Part shown: positions 24,852 through 34,817 of the stretch, in pieces
Layout of the letters: each line of letters starts with the position of its first letter
Position numbering within the stretch: the stretch's first letter is position 1
Source of the DNA: Massilia sp. MS-15
GTDB lineage: Bacteria; Pseudomonadota; Gammaproteobacteria; Burkholderiales; Burkholderiaceae_D
Assembly (NCBI RefSeq): GCF_020176695.1
Contig: NZ_JAIWIA010000003.1
Coordinates: forward strand, 1 to 64,000
Reading direction: 5' to 3'
DNA length: 64,000 nt
Made by a program: the position numbers and the translations under genes
Notes under the pieces: model-generated
Databases searched by the model: none
What the model was told of the DNA's origin: nothing
Seen by the model: only the letters and a program-made list of their open reading frames with translations

Positions 24852-25433
24852 ATGAGCTACGCAGACCGTGACAGGTATGGCATGTACAGGAACACGCGCG
24901 GCACCGGCCCCGGACCGGCACTGATGGGCGCCGAGACGCTGATCGGCGACAGTGTCGTCAACGCCCACGAAGAAGATCTGGGAGACATCAAGGAAATCAT
25001 GCTGGACATGCAGACGGGCCAGGTGGCCTATGCGGTGCTGGCTTTCGGGGGGTTCCTCGGCATCGGCGAGAAGCTGTTCGCCGTGCCCTGGCAGGCGCTG
25101 CACCTCGATACCGCCAACAAGCGCATGGTGCTGAACATCGACAAGGAGCGGCTGAAACAGGCACCCGGCTTCGACAAGGATGCCTGGCCCGACATGGGCG
25201 ACGTGGGCTGGGCCAGCAGCGTGCACGGCTTCTACGGCACCGATCCGCAGCGCGCTGGGGCGCCGAGCATGGGCCCGGGACCGGGCGGGACGGCCGGCAT
25301 GGGCGGGCCGGGACCGCGCGTGGGCAGCCTGCATGGAGATTCGTATGGGGTAGGCGCCAGCCCCGATCCGCGTCCGGGGCATGATGGGGACGACAAGGAC
25401 CTCAGCAGGATCCGCGGCAGCAATATCGGCTGA
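24852..25433 (+). CDS. PRC-barrel domain protein with Gly/Pro-rich tail
   Basis: The 193-residue protein has a PRC-barrel domain (about 25-95: ETLIGDSVVNAHEEDLGDIKEIMLDMQTGQ, AVLAFGGFLGIGEKLFAVPW). A low-complexity tail follows, rich in Gly, Pro and Met (about 135-193). PRC-barrel proteins of this kind are often stress-related or cell-surface associated and their binding partner is usually unknown. AGGAGGT lies five bases before the ATG, predicting strong translation. A repeat element starts two bases past the stop codon. Confidence 0.87.
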   Translation: MSYADRDRYGMYRNTRGTGPGPALMGAETLIGDSVVNAHEEDLGDIKEIMLDMQTGQVAYAVLAFGGFLGIGEKLFAVPWQALHLDTANKRMVLNIDKERLKQAPGFDKDAWPDMGDVGWASSVHGFYGTDPQRAGAPSMGPGPGGTAGMGGPGPRVGSLHGDSYGVGASPDPRPGHDGDDKDLSRIRGSNIG

Positions 25434-25434
25434 C

Positions 25435-25583
25435 GTAGGGTGGGTGGGTTTCCCGCCCACGCGGTCAACGCACGGGTGAATCTCCACGAAAACGTGAATG
25501 ATGGACGCTTTTTTGCCTTCATTAATGACGCCGCGTGAAGGCAGGCCCGGTTGATGCGTGGGCAAGGAACTTGCCCACGCAAC
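25435..25583. repeat. GTAGGGTGGGC-family repeat pair (REPIN-like), copy 1
   Basis: Two inverted-repeat units lie tail to tail between the PRC-barrel gene and hrpA. The left unit begins GTAGGGTGGGTGGG and has a CCCGCCCACGCG end (25435-25470). The right unit is TGCGTGGGCAAGG...TTGCCCACGC (about 25554-25583). Each folds into a hairpin. The left unit is degenerate (TGGGT for TGGGC). Confidence 0.75.
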
Positions 25584-25593
25584 GAAGACCGCG

Positions 25594-28500
25594 TCAGCGG
25601 ATCATCGATTCCCATACCTTCTGCAGGCGCTTGGCCGACACCGGCATGGGCGTCCTCAGCTCCTGCGCGAACAGCGACACCCGCAATTCTTCCAGCATCC
25701 AGCGGAACTCCGTCATGCGCGGATCGTTGTTCTTGCCGGCCCCGTTTTTCAGCGTGCGCTGGAACTGGCTGGCCGCGCCCTGCCACTCCGCCATCAGCTG
25801 CGCATCGCGCGCGGGGTTCCCGCGCAGCTTTTCGATGCGCACGTTGATCGCCTTCAGGTAGCGCGGGAAGTGCGCCAGCTGGCTGTACTCGTTGTCGGCG
25901 ATGAAGCGCTTGTGGATCAGGCCCTGCAGCTGCGCCTGAATGTCCTGCTGGACCGCCGGCGGCAGGCTCTGGATGCGCTTCGGCATGCCGTGGAACTCGG
26001 CCAGGATGGACCCGGCCAGGCGCGCGATCTCGTTGATCAGGAGACCGATGCGGCCCTTGCCCGCGTCCTTGCGCTGGTTGAACTCCCCGGCGTTGACCGG
26101 CAGCGGGTCCTGCAGGCAGGCGATGTCGATCGCCTTGGCGATGATCTGGTCGCGCAGGTCTTCCTGCGTGCCCACGCTCATGAACTGCATGCCCATCCCT
26201 TGCAGGCCGGGGATGTTCTTCTCGGCGAACTTGAGCTGGTCCTTCAGCTGCAGCGCGAACAGGCGGCGCAGGCCGATGCGGTGGGTGCGCGCCGCCACGT
26301 TCGGGTCGTCGAACACTTCCAGGTCGCAGTGCGCTCCCTTGTCCACCAGCGCCGGGAAGCCGATCAGGGTCAGCTTGCCCTGGGTGATCTCCAGCAGTTC
26401 CGGCAGCTCGCCGAAGCTCCAGCCGGTCAGGCCCGTGTGCTGGATCGCGCCCGGCGCAGCCGCGGCCGGCGCGGCGCCCGATGCCTGGCCAGCCGGCTTC
26501 GTGCCTGCCGCATTGCCCTTTCCTTTCGTCGCCAGCGAGGTCGAGGCCGGGGCCGCGGCCTGCAGCTTTGCCGGCGCGGCCGGCGTCGTTTCCGCCATCT
26601 TCTGGAAGCTCTGGCGCGCCTGCCCGCCCAGCTCGGCCTGCAGGGTCGCCAGGTTGCGGCCCATGTCGAGCTGGCGCCCGTGCTCGTCGATCACCTTGAA
26701 ATTCATGAACAGGTGCGCGGGCAGGGTCTCCAGCTTGAAGTCGGTGGTGAGCACCCGCGCGCTGGTGTGCATGTGGATGTCGGCGATCAGCGCGTCGATC
26801 AGGTCGCCCCTGGCGAAACGCAGCGGGTCCTGGTGGCGCTCGAAGAAGTTGGCGGCGTATTCCGGCAGCGGCACGCAGTGGCGGCGCAGCTTCTGCGGCA
26901 GCGATTTCAGCAGCAGGTGCACCTTCTCCTTCAGCATGCCCGGCACCAGCCAGCCGGCGCGCTCCTGGGGAATCTGGTTCAGGGCGAACAGCGGCACGCT
27001 GAGTGTCACGCCGTCGCGCGCGCTGCCCGGCTCGAAATGGTAACTCAGGCCCATCTCGATGCCGGTGACGTTCATCGTCTTCGGGAACAGCTCGGTGGTG
27101 ACGCCGGCCGCCTCGTGGCGCATCAGCTCTTCGCGGTTCAGGTACAGGAGCTTCGGGTTGTCGCGCGCCGCGTCCTTGTACCACTTCTCGAAGCCGGCGC
27201 CGTTCACCACCGTGTGCGGGATTTCCTTGTCGTAGAAGGCGGCGATCAGCTGCTCGTCCACCAGCACATCCAGGCGGCGCGACTTGTGCTCGAGGTTTTC
27301 GATCTCGCGCACCAGCTTGTGGTTGTGCGCATAGAAGGGCGCGCGCGTCTCGTAGTCGCCCGCCACCAGGGCGTCACGGATGAAGATCTCCCGCGCTTCC
27401 ACCGGGTTGTGCTGGCTGTAGTTGATGCGGCGGTTGCTGTACACGACGATGCCGTACAGGGTCGCGCGCTCGAGCGCCGTCACCTGCGCCTGGCGCTTTT
27501 CCCAGCGCGGCTCGCCCCAGGACTTCTTCAACAGGTGCGCGCCGATCTTCTCCACCCACTCCGGCTGGATCTGCGCGATGGTGCGGGCATACAGGCGCGT
27601 GGTTTCGACCAGCTCGGCCGCCATCACCCAGCGTCCCGGCTTCTTGGCCAGATACGACCCCGGCCAGATGTGGAACTTGATGCCGCGTGCGCCCAGGAAC
27701 ACCGGCTCGTCCTCGGCCTTGAAGCCGATGTTGCCCAGCAGGCCGGTGAGCAGGGCCATGTGCAGCTGGTCGTAGGTGGCCGCTGCGCTATTGAGGCGCC
27801 AGCCCTGTTCGCGCGCCACGGTCAGCAGCTGCGAATGCACGTCGCGCCACTCGCGCAGGCGCAGCTGCGACAGGAAGTTGGCGCGGCAGTTCTCCTGCAG
27901 CTGGCGGTTCGATTTCTTGTGCTGGATCGCATCCTCGAACCAGGCCCAGATCTTCAGGTAGCTGAGGAACTCGGACTTCTCGTCGGCGAATTTCTTGTGC
28001 TTTTCGTCGGCCTGCTGCTGGTACTCGATCGGGCGGTCGCGCGGGTCCTGCGTCGACAGCGCCGAGGCCACGATCAGCATCTCGCTCAGGCAGTCGTTGT
28101 CCACCGCCGCCAGGATCATGCGGCCCACGCGCGGGTCGAGCGGCAGCTTGGCCAGTTTTTTACCAAGCGCGGTCAGCGCGTTGCTGTCGTCGACCGCGCC
28201 GACTTCCTGCAGCAGCTGGTAGCCGTCCGCGATCGCGCGGCCCTGGGGCGGCTCGATGAAGGGGAAGGTCTCGACGTCGGTCAGGTGCAGCGATTTCATG
28301 CGCAGGATGACCGAGGCCAGCGAGGAGCGCAGGATCTCGGGGTCCGCGAACTTCGGACGCTTGTTGAAATCGTCTTCCTCGTAGAGGCGGATGCAGACGC
28401 CGTCGGCCACGCGGCCGCAACGGCCGGCGCGCTGGTTGGCCGAAGACTGCGCCACCGGCTCGATCTGCAGCTGCTCGACCTTGTTGCGGAAGCTGTAGCG

Positions 28501-29748
28501 TTTTACGCGCGCAAGACCCGTGTCGACCACGTAGCGGATGCCCGGCACGGTCAAGGACGTCTCGGCCACGTTGGTGGCCAGCACGATGCGGCGCGCATTG
28601 GTGGTCTTGAACACGCGGTCCTGTTCTTCCACCGACAGGCGCGCGAACAGGGGCAGGATCTCGACGTGCGGCGGATGGTGCTTGCGCAGCGCTTCGGCGC
28701 AGTCGCGGATCTCGCGTTCGCCCGGCAGGAACACCAGCACGTCGCCCGGGCCGATGCGGCACAGCTCATCGACGGCGTCGACCACCGCGTCCATCAGGTC
28801 GCGCTTGTCGCGCGCTGCCTGCGCTTTCGGCAAGGGTTCGCCGGGCTTGGCATTGGTGGCCGCGACCGGGTCGCGGTCCACCGGACGGTAGCGCACTTCC
28901 ACCTTGTACAGGCGGCCCGAGACCTCGATGACGGGCGCGGGCTTGTCAAGCGTGCCGAAATGGCGCGCGAAGCGCTCGGCATCGATGGTGGCCGAGGTGA
29001 TGATGATCTTCAGGTCCGGACGGCGCGGCAGCAGCCCCTTCAGGTAGCCGAGCAGGAAGTCGATGTTCAGGCTGCGCTCGTGCGCCTCGTCGATGATGAT
29101 GGTGTCGTAGGCTGCTAGCCACGGATCGGTCTGCGTCTCGGCCAGCAGGATACCGTCGGTCATCAGCTTGACCGAGGCGCCTTTCGAGAGCGTGTCGTTG
29201 AAGCGCACCTTGAAGCCCACGTGCTCGCCCAATGGCGAACCGAGTTCCTGCGCGATGCGCTTGGCGGTGCTGGAGGCGGCGATCCGGCGCGGCTGGGTGT
29301 GACCGATCAGGCCTTGCGCGCCGCGGCCGAGTTCCAGGCAGATCTTCGGCAGCTGGGTGGTCTTGCCGGAACCGGTTTCGCCCGAGACGATGACCACCTG
29401 GTTTTCCTGGATCGCCCTCGCGATCTCGCCACGGCGGCTGGACACCGGCAGGTCTTCGGGGAAGGTGATCGGCGGGAGCGGATTCCTGGCGGGCGGCGTG
29501 CGCGCCTCGTCGCGCGCGGGACGCTCGCTGCGTTCCTTGTGCGCTCCCCGTTCACGCTGCGGCTGCGGCTGCGGCTGCGCGCGGCGCGGTCCGCCTTCCT
29601 TCTTCGTCTGCAGTTCGCCATCGCGCGTCCGCGTCGTAGGCGCGCGCAATTCACCCGCGGGCTGCCGCCTGCGTGGCTCCCTGGCGGAAGGCTGGTCGGA
29701 TGCGGTGCGCGCCTGCTGCGGCGCAGGCTTGTTACTCTGTTCAGACAT
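25594..29748 (-). CDS. hrpA: ATP-dependent RNA helicase HrpA (DEAH box)
   Basis: The 1384-residue protein carries Walker A GETGSGKTT (123-131), motif Ia TQPRRIAA, the DEAH box in IIIDEAHERSLNIDF (about 215-230), SATI, and motif VI QRAGRCGRV. OB-fold and DUF3418-type C-terminal regions follow, matching full-length HrpA (E. coli about 1300). HrpA acts on RNA-ribosome complexes, rescuing stalled or collided ribosomes. The extra length is an N-terminal low-complexity segment (about 1-90) rich in Arg, Gln, Pro and Glu. An Ala-rich insert occurs in the C-terminal half (TPAAPAKLQAAAPAS...). It is divergent from argA with about 55 bp between starts. Confidence 0.96.
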   Translation of the reverse strand: MSEQSNKPAPQQARTASDQPSAREPRRRQPAGELRAPTTRTRDGELQTKKEGGPRRAQPQPQPQRERGAHKERSERPARDEARTPPARNPLPPITFPEDLPVSSRRGEIARAIQENQVVIVSGETGSGKTTQLPKICLELGRGAQGLIGHTQPRRIAASSTAKRIAQELGSPLGEHVGFKVRFNDTLSKGASVKLMTDGILLAETQTDPWLAAYDTIIIDEAHERSLNIDFLLGYLKGLLPRRPDLKIIITSATIDAERFARHFGTLDKPAPVIEVSGRLYKVEVRYRPVDRDPVAATNAKPGEPLPKAQAARDKRDLMDAVVDAVDELCRIGPGDVLVFLPGEREIRDCAEALRKHHPPHVEILPLFARLSVEEQDRVFKTTNARRIVLATNVAETSLTVPGIRYVVDTGLARVKRYSFRNKVEQLQIEPVAQSSANQRAGRCGRVADGVCIRLYEEDDFNKRPKFADPEILRSSLASVILRMKSLHLTDVETFPFIEPPQGRAIADGYQLLQEVGAVDDSNALTALGKKLAKLPLDPRVGRMILAAVDNDCLSEMLIVASALSTQDPRDRPIEYQQQADEKHKKFADEKSEFLSYLKIWAWFEDAIQHKKSNRQLQENCRANFLSQLRLREWRDVHSQLLTVAREQGWRLNSAAATYDQLHMALLTGLLGNIGFKAEDEPVFLGARGIKFHIWPGSYLAKKPGRWVMAAELVETTRLYARTIAQIQPEWVEKIGAHLLKKSWGEPRWEKRQAQVTALERATLYGIVVYSNRRINYSQHNPVEAREIFIRDALVAGDYETRAPFYAHNHKLVREIENLEHKSRRLDVLVDEQLIAAFYDKEIPHTVVNGAGFEKWYKDAARDNPKLLYLNREELMRHEAAGVTTELFPKTMNVTGIEMGLSYHFEPGSARDGVTLSVPLFALNQIPQERAGWLVPGMLKEKVHLLLKSLPQKLRRHCVPLPEYAANFFERHQDPLRFARGDLIDALIADIHMHTSARVLTTDFKLETLPAHLFMNFKVIDEHGRQLDMGRNLATLQAELGGQARQSFQKMAETTPAAPAKLQAAAPASTSLATKGKGNAAGTKPAGQASGAAPAAAAPGAIQHTGLTGWSFGELPELLEITQGKLTLIGFPALVDKGAHCDLEVFDDPNVAARTHRIGLRRLFALQLKDQLKFAEKNIPGLQGMGMQFMSVGTQEDLRDQIIAKAIDIACLQDPLPVNAGEFNQRKDAGKGRIGLLINEIARLAGSILAEFHGMPKRIQSLPPAVQQDIQAQLQGLIHKRFIADNEYSQLAHFPRYLKAINVRIEKLRGNPARDAQLMAEWQGAASQFQRTLKNGAGKNNDPRMTEFRWMLEELRVSLFAQELRTPMPVSAKRLQKVWESMIR

Positions 29749-29790
29749 TGATTTTTACAAGGTATTTGGTGCGCACGTCGCGCAGCGAAT

Positions 29791-29796
29791 TATAAT
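29791..29796 (+). promoter_or_regulatory. Consensus -10 box directly before argA
   Basis: TATAAT ends seven bases before the ATG at 29804, so transcription would begin at or next to the start codon. A TTGGTG at 29766-29771 could be a -35 at a long 19-bp spacing. Confidence 0.5.
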
Positions 29797-29803
29797 GCGG
29801 CAA

Positions 29804-31117
29804 ATGGAAAACCCTACCCAATTCGTCCAGTGGCTGCGCTCTGTCGCGCCATATATTCACACCTTTGGCGGCAAGACTTTCGTCGTTGCCTTCCCGGGCG
29901 AACTGGTCGCCTCCGGCGCCCTGCCGGTGCTGGCCCAGGACCTGTCCCTGCTGCTCGGCCTGGGCATCCGCCTGGTGCTGGTGCACGGCTCGCGCCCCCA
30001 GGTGGCCGAGCAGCTGGCCCTGCGTAACGTCGAGGGCCGCTTCCACAACGGCATCCGCATCACCGATACCGCCGCCCTCGAGTGCGCGAAGGAAGCCGCC
30101 GGCGAATTGCGTCTCGATATCGAAGCCGCCTTCAGCCAGGGCCTGCCGAACACCCCGATGTCGCACGCCCAGATCAGCATCGTGTCGGGCAACTTCGTCG
30201 TCGCCCGCCCGCTCGGCGTGATCGATGGCGTCGACTTCGAGCTCACCGGCATGACCCGCAAGATCGCGGCCGACAAGATTCAGCCGATCCTGCAGACCGA
30301 GGACAGCCTGGTGCTGCTGTCGCCGCTGGGCTTCTCGCCCACCGGCGAGATCTTCAACCTCACCATGGAAGACGTGGCCGCATCGGCCGCGATCGCCCTG
30401 CACGCCGACAAGCTGATCTTCATTACCGAGACCGGCATGATGAGCGACGTGGCCGGTACCGAGATCCGCGAATTGTCCTCGCACCAGGCCGAAGCCGTGC
30501 TGCAGGCGGGCTTCCTGCCGCCGGACGCCGCGTTCTACCTGCGGCACGCCATCAAGGCCTGCAACAGCGGCGTGGACCGCGCCCACATCGTGCCCTTCGA
30601 GATGGACGGTTCGGCCCTGCTCGAGCTGTTTACCCACGATGGCGTCGGCACCATGATCAGCCACGAGAACCTGGAAAGCCTGCGCCAGGCCACAATTGAG
30701 GACGTCGGCGGAATTATCAAGCTGATCGAGCCGCTGGAAGCCGACGGCACCCTGGTCTACCGTGGCCGCGAACTGATCGAACGCGAGATCGACCAGTTCT
30801 CGGTGATCGACCACGACGGCGTGATCTTCGGCTGCGCCGCGCTCTACCCCTTCCCGGAAGCGAAGATGGGCGAGATGGCCTGCCTGACGGTGAGCCCGGA
30901 CGCCCAGACCCAGGGCGACGGCGAACGCATCCTGAAGCACATCGAGAACCGCGCCCGCGCCGCCGGTCTCACCAAGCTGTTCGTGCTGACCACCCGCACG
31001 GCGCACTGGTTCAAGAAGCGCGGCTTCGTGCCGGCCACGGTGGACGACCTGCCCAAGGACCGCCAGCACATGTACAACTGGCAGCGCCGGTCACAGGTTT
31101 TCATCAAGACCTTATAA
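29804..31117 (+). CDS. argA: Amino-acid N-acetyltransferase (N-acetylglutamate synthase)
   Basis: The 437-residue protein matches ArgA (E. coli 443). An amino-acid-kinase-like regulatory domain occupies about 1-285 ([30 protein letters not shown]). A GNAT acetyltransferase domain fills the rest ([46 protein letters not shown]). It makes N-acetylglutamate, the first step of arginine biosynthesis, with arginine feedback expected on the kinase-like domain. I chose ATG at 29804 ([13 protein letters not shown]); ATG at 29795 overlaps the -10 box. No clear ribosome site is present, so translation may be leaderless. Confidence 0.95.
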   Translation: MENPTQFVQWLRSVAPYIHTFGGKTFVVAFPGELVASGALPVLAQDLSLLLGLGIRLVLVHGSRPQVAEQLALRNVEGRFHNGIRITDTAALECAKEAAGELRLDIEAAFSQGLPNTPMSHAQISIVSGNFVVARPLGVIDGVDFELTGMTRKIAADKIQPILQTEDSLVLLSPLGFSPTGEIFNLTMEDVAASAAIALHADKLIFITETGMMSDVAGTEIRELSSHQAEAVLQAGFLPPDAAFYLRHAIKACNSGVDRAHIVPFEMDGSALLELFTHDGVGTMISHENLESLRQATIEDVGGIIKLIEPLEADGTLVYRGRELIEREIDQFSVIDHDGVIFGCAALYPFPEAKMGEMACLTVSPDAQTQGDGERILKHIENRARAAGLTKLFVLTTRTAHWFKKRGFVPATVDDLPKDRQHMYNWQRRSQVFIKTL

Positions 31118-31118
31118 T
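31090..31118 (+). promoter_or_regulatory. Promoter of yggX inside the argA 3' end
   Basis: GTCACA (31090-31095, 4 of 6 to consensus) and a perfect TATAAT (31113-31118) are separated by 17 bp. The -10 box spans the argA stop codon. It would start a transcript near 31125, with the tandem 9-bp repeats in its leader. Confidence 0.6.
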
Positions 31119-31123
31119 GCCGG

Positions 31124-31155
31124 TTTCACCGCTTTCACCGCTTTCACCGCTTTCA
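31124..31155 (+). repeat. Tandem 9-bp repeat in the yggX leader
   Basis: TTTCACCGC occurs three times in direct tandem (31124-31150), followed by a partial TTTCA. It sits between the -10 box and the ribosome site, in the predicted 5' untranslated region. Confidence 0.9.
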
Positions 31156-31175
31156 TACAGATACAGGAGTACGCC

Positions 31176-31451
31176 ATGGCCCGCACCGTCCAATGCATCA
31201 AACTGAAGAAGGAAGCCGAAGGGCTGGACTTCCCGCCGGTCCCAGGCGAAATGGGCAAGAAGCTGTACCTGTCGGTCTCGAAGGAGGCCTGGCAGGCATG
31301 GCTGAAGCACCAGACCATGCTGATCAACGAAAACCGCCTGAACCTGGCGGACGACCGCGCGCGCAAGTACCTGGCCGCGCAGATGGAACGTCATTTCTTC
31401 GGTGACGGCGCGGCCGACCAGGCCCAGGGTTACGTGCCGCCGGCGGCCTGA
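31176..31451 (+). CDS. yggX: Fe(II)-trafficking / oxidative-damage-protection protein YggX
   Basis: At 91 residues it matches YggX. It starts [21 protein letters not shown] with the conserved Cys at position 7, continues [21 protein letters not shown] and has [22 protein letters not shown]. The family protects Fe-S clusters from oxidation and may help deliver ferrous iron. It is monocistronic, driven by its own promoter at the end of argA, with AGGAG before the start. A repeat element follows. Confidence 0.95.
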   Translation: MARTVQCIKLKKEAEGLDFPPVPGEMGKKLYLSVSKEAWQAWLKHQTMLINENRLNLADDRARKYLAAQMERHFFGDGAADQAQGYVPPAA

Positions 31452-31469
31452 GTCTGCTCTGACGCTGTT

Positions 31470-31578
31470 GTAGGGTGGGCGGGTTTCCCACCCACGCGTT
31501 CAAGCCAGGCAAGAACAGCCTGTGCGGTGCATTCATCGTCGGCCATCACCACGTGGGCAGAAAATCTGCCCACCCTAC
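31470..31578. repeat. GTAGGGTGGGC-family repeat pair (REPIN-like), copy 2
   Basis: The left unit (31470-31504) begins GTAGGGTGGGCGGG and ends CCACGCGTTCAA. The right unit (31551-31578) is its inverse, ACGTGGGCAGAAAATC and ending GCCCACCCTAC. About 46 bp of unique sequence lie between. It sits between convergent yggX and the lipoprotein gene. Confidence 0.85.
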
Positions 31579-31594
31579 GCCCAGCGCCAGCAAA

Positions 31595-31963
31595 CTACAT
31601 CTTCACGCACTGGCGCAATTCACAGCGCGCCATGAACACCTTCCCCCGCATCGCCCCTTCTTCGCAGCGCATCCGGTACACCTCCACCGGCCCCGCCGCC
31701 GTCACCAGCCCCGCGCCCTGCCCGCTCGTGCAGCCCTGCTGCTTCGCCAGCTTCTCGACCGTGGCCGAGGACACGCCCAGCCTGAAGGGCACGCGCTCGA
31801 TCGGCGCGCCGTCCGGATCGACCAGGCCGGGCGCCGCCGGCTTGGCAAGCGCCACCGGTGCGGGCTGCGGCGCCGGCGCGCTCCTGGACAGCGTGCAGCC
31901 GGCCAGCAGCAGGGCGACAAGGACAGCGACAAGAACGGTCAAGGGCGCCAGCGCGTGCTTCAT
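31595..31963 (-). CDS. Small lipoprotein of unknown function
   Basis: The 122-residue protein has a lipoprotein signal peptide with lipobox LLAGC (Cys about 22) and an Ala-Pro spacer. Its C-terminal domain contains three Cys (QQGCTSGQG, RCEEGAM, RCELRQCVKM). It probably sits at the outer membrane. It lies 14 bp after rpiA and may share its transcript. The start at 31963 (MKHALAPLTV) is chosen over 32023 because the signal peptide begins there. Confidence 0.8.
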   Translation of the reverse strand: MKHALAPLTVLVAVLVALLLAGCTLSRSAPAPQPAPVALAKPAAPGLVDPDGAPIERVPFRLGVSSATVEKLAKQQGCTSGQGAGLVTAAGPVEVYRMRCEEGAMRGKVFMARCELRQCVKM

Positions 31964-31977
31964 GTGCGTTTCTCCGC

Positions 31978-32655
31978 TCAGAACGTCAGGGTCTTGACGC
32001 CCTCGGACGTGCCCAGCAGGCACACATTCGCGCCCGCCCTGGCGAACAGGCCGACCGCGATCACGCCCACGATCTGGTTGATCCGCTCTTCCAGCGCCAC
32101 CGGATCGGTAATCGACAGGCCGACCACGTCGATGATCTCGCCGCCATTGTCGGTGATGAAGGCGTCATCCGAACCTGGCTTGGTGCGCAGGCGCGGCTGG
32201 CCGCCAAGCAGCGCCAGCTGGCGCATCACCGAGGCGCGCGCCATCGGGATCACTTCCACCGGCAGCGGGAACTTGCCCAGTGTCTCGACCAGTTTCGAAC
32301 CGTCGGCGATGCAGACGAACTTCTGCGCCACCGAGGCCACGATCTTCTCGCGGGTCAGGGCCGCGCCGCCGCCCTTGATCATCGCGCCGCTGGCGGTGAT
32401 CTCGTCGGCGCCGTCGATGTAGACCGCCATCGAGGTGACGTCGTTCAGGTCGAATACCGGAATGCCGTGGCCGCGCAGGCGGCTCGCCGTCGCTTCCGAC
32501 GAGGCCACGGTGCCCTTGATGCGGTCCTTGATCCTGGCCAGTTCGTCGATGAAGAAGTTGGCCGTGGAGCCGGTGCCGACGCCGATGATTTCGCCGTCCA
32601 CCACGTAATCGATCGCGGCGCGCGCCACGGCTTGCTTGAGTTCGTCCTGGGTCAT
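31978..32655 (-). CDS. rpiA: Ribose-5-phosphate isomerase A
   Basis: The 225-residue protein carries the RpiA signatures: [15 protein letters not shown] (about 26-39), [21 protein letters not shown] (about 82-86), [14 protein letters not shown], and the catalytic Glu/Lys region. It interconverts ribose-5-phosphate and ribulose-5-phosphate in the pentose phosphate pathway, complementing Tal and Zwf encoded further along. It is divergent from the MacA-like gene. Confidence 0.96.
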   Translation of the reverse strand: MTQDELKQAVARAAIDYVVDGEIIGVGTGSTANFFIDELARIKDRIKGTVASSEATASRLRGHGIPVFDLNDVTSMAVYIDGADEITASGAMIKGGGAALTREKIVASVAQKFVCIADGSKLVETLGKFPLPVEVIPMARASVMRQLALLGGQPRLRTKPGSDDAFITDNGGEIIDVVGLSITDPVALEERINQIVGVIAVGLFARAGANVCLLGTSEGVKTLTF

Positions 32656-32820
32656 GATACTGTCAGTAAGAGAAAGGAAGCCGCCATTTTAGCGGATCGC
32701 ACCGTTCAATCCGCAAAAACGACGCTTCGTCGCAGCCCGGCGCCAGTCGATGCAAAATGCATTGCCAAGCAGATATCCGTGCAGCACACTGCATGTTTTC
32801 GCAGGCATATAGAGAACACA

Positions 32821-34055
32821 ATGAAACGCTGGACGAAGAAGCGGGTGGCGATCGCCGCCGCGATACTGGTGGTGGGCGGCGCGGCCGCCGCATGGTTCAT
32901 GCCCAGGGGCGAACCGAAAGTACCGCCGTCGAAATACCGCACCGCGCAAGTCGACATGGGCGCCATCAACCAGACCGTCACCGCCACCGGCACCATCAAC
33001 CCGGTGGCGCTGGTGAACGTCGGCTCGCAGGTATCCGGCACCGTGGTCGAGCTGAACGCCGACTTCAACGACCGCGTGACCAAGGGCCAGGTGCTGCTCA
33101 AGCTCGACCCGACCATCTTCAACGCCCAGATCCGCCAGTTCGAAGCCAGCAAGGCTTCCGCCCTGGCCAACCTGCGCCTGGCCGAGGCCAACTACCAGCG
33201 CAACCAGCAGCTGATGGCGCAGCGCTTCGTCTCCGGCACCGTGGTCGACCAGGCGCGGCGCGAGATGGACGTGGCGCGCGCCAACGTGCAGCTGGCCCAG
33301 GCCCAGCTCGATCGCGCCAGGGCGGACCTGAACAACAGCGTGATCCGCTCGCCGATCGACGGCGTGGTCATCAAGCGCACCATCGACCTGGGCCAGACCG
33401 TGGCGGCTTCGTTCAACACGCCGAACCTGTTCCAGATCGCGCGCGACCTCACCAAGATGCAGATCGACACCAGCGTCTCGGAAGCCGACGTCGGCGCCCT
33501 GAAGGACGGCCTGCCGGCGCGCTTCGTGGTCGACGCCTATCCGGACCGCGAATTCCACGCCACCATGCGCCAGTTCCGCCTGGCCGCCAACGTGGTGCAG
33601 AACGTCGTCACCTACAACGTCGTGCTCGACGTCGACAACAGCGACGAGATGCTGAAACCCGGCATGACGGCCCAGGTGCGCCTGGTCGTGGCCAACCGCC
33701 CGAACGTGATGCGCATCCCGACCACGGCGCTGCGCTTCCAGCTGCCGGAAGAGGAACAGGAAAAACTGCGCAAGCGGGAACAGGAAGCGGCGAAGAACGG
33801 CAACAAGGATGGAACAGTGCGGCAGGTGGCGCAAAAGCCGGCCGCCCCGGCCCAGGATGACGACCTGGCCTTTCGCAGCGCCAGCGAAACCGCGCGCCAG
33901 TACAAGGTGTATCGCCTCGATGCGAGAAACCAGCCGCAGCCCGTCGACATCCGCGTCGGCCTGTCGAACTTCCGCTATACCGAAGTGGTGGCTGGCGGCC
34001 TGAAAGTGGGCGACCAGGTCGTCACGCGCACGCTGGCCCAGCCGAAAGACGACAT

Positions 34056-34059
<4 letters not shown>
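32821..34059 (+). CDS. MacA-like periplasmic adaptor (membrane fusion protein)
   Basis: The 412-residue protein has an N-terminal membrane anchor (VAIAAAILVVGGAAAAWF), a biotinyl-lipoyl-like domain (GSQVSGTVVELNADFNDRVTKGQVLLKLD), a coiled-coil hairpin (about 100-165) and a beta-barrel part (SEADVGALKDGLPARFVVDAYP). It resembles MacA, the adaptor linking an ABC permease to a TolC-like channel. A charged insert (EEEQEKLRKREQEAAKNGNKDG) is unusual for the family. Its stop overlaps the GTG of the ATPase gene. Substrate (antibiotic, peptide or lipid) is unknown. Confidence 0.9.

Positions 34060-34813
<754 letters not shown>

Positions 34814-34817
<4 letters not shown>

Noticed and set aside
25558..29118. 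Large plus-strand open frame of about 1186 codons opposite hrpA
   Set aside because: It is antisense to a full-length HrpA with all helicase motifs. High G+C makes such empty frames common; its translation has no recognisable domain.
31124..31155. Tandem repeat as a CRISPR array
   Set aside because: Units are only 9 bp and directly adjacent with no spacers; no cas genes are present anywhere in the window.
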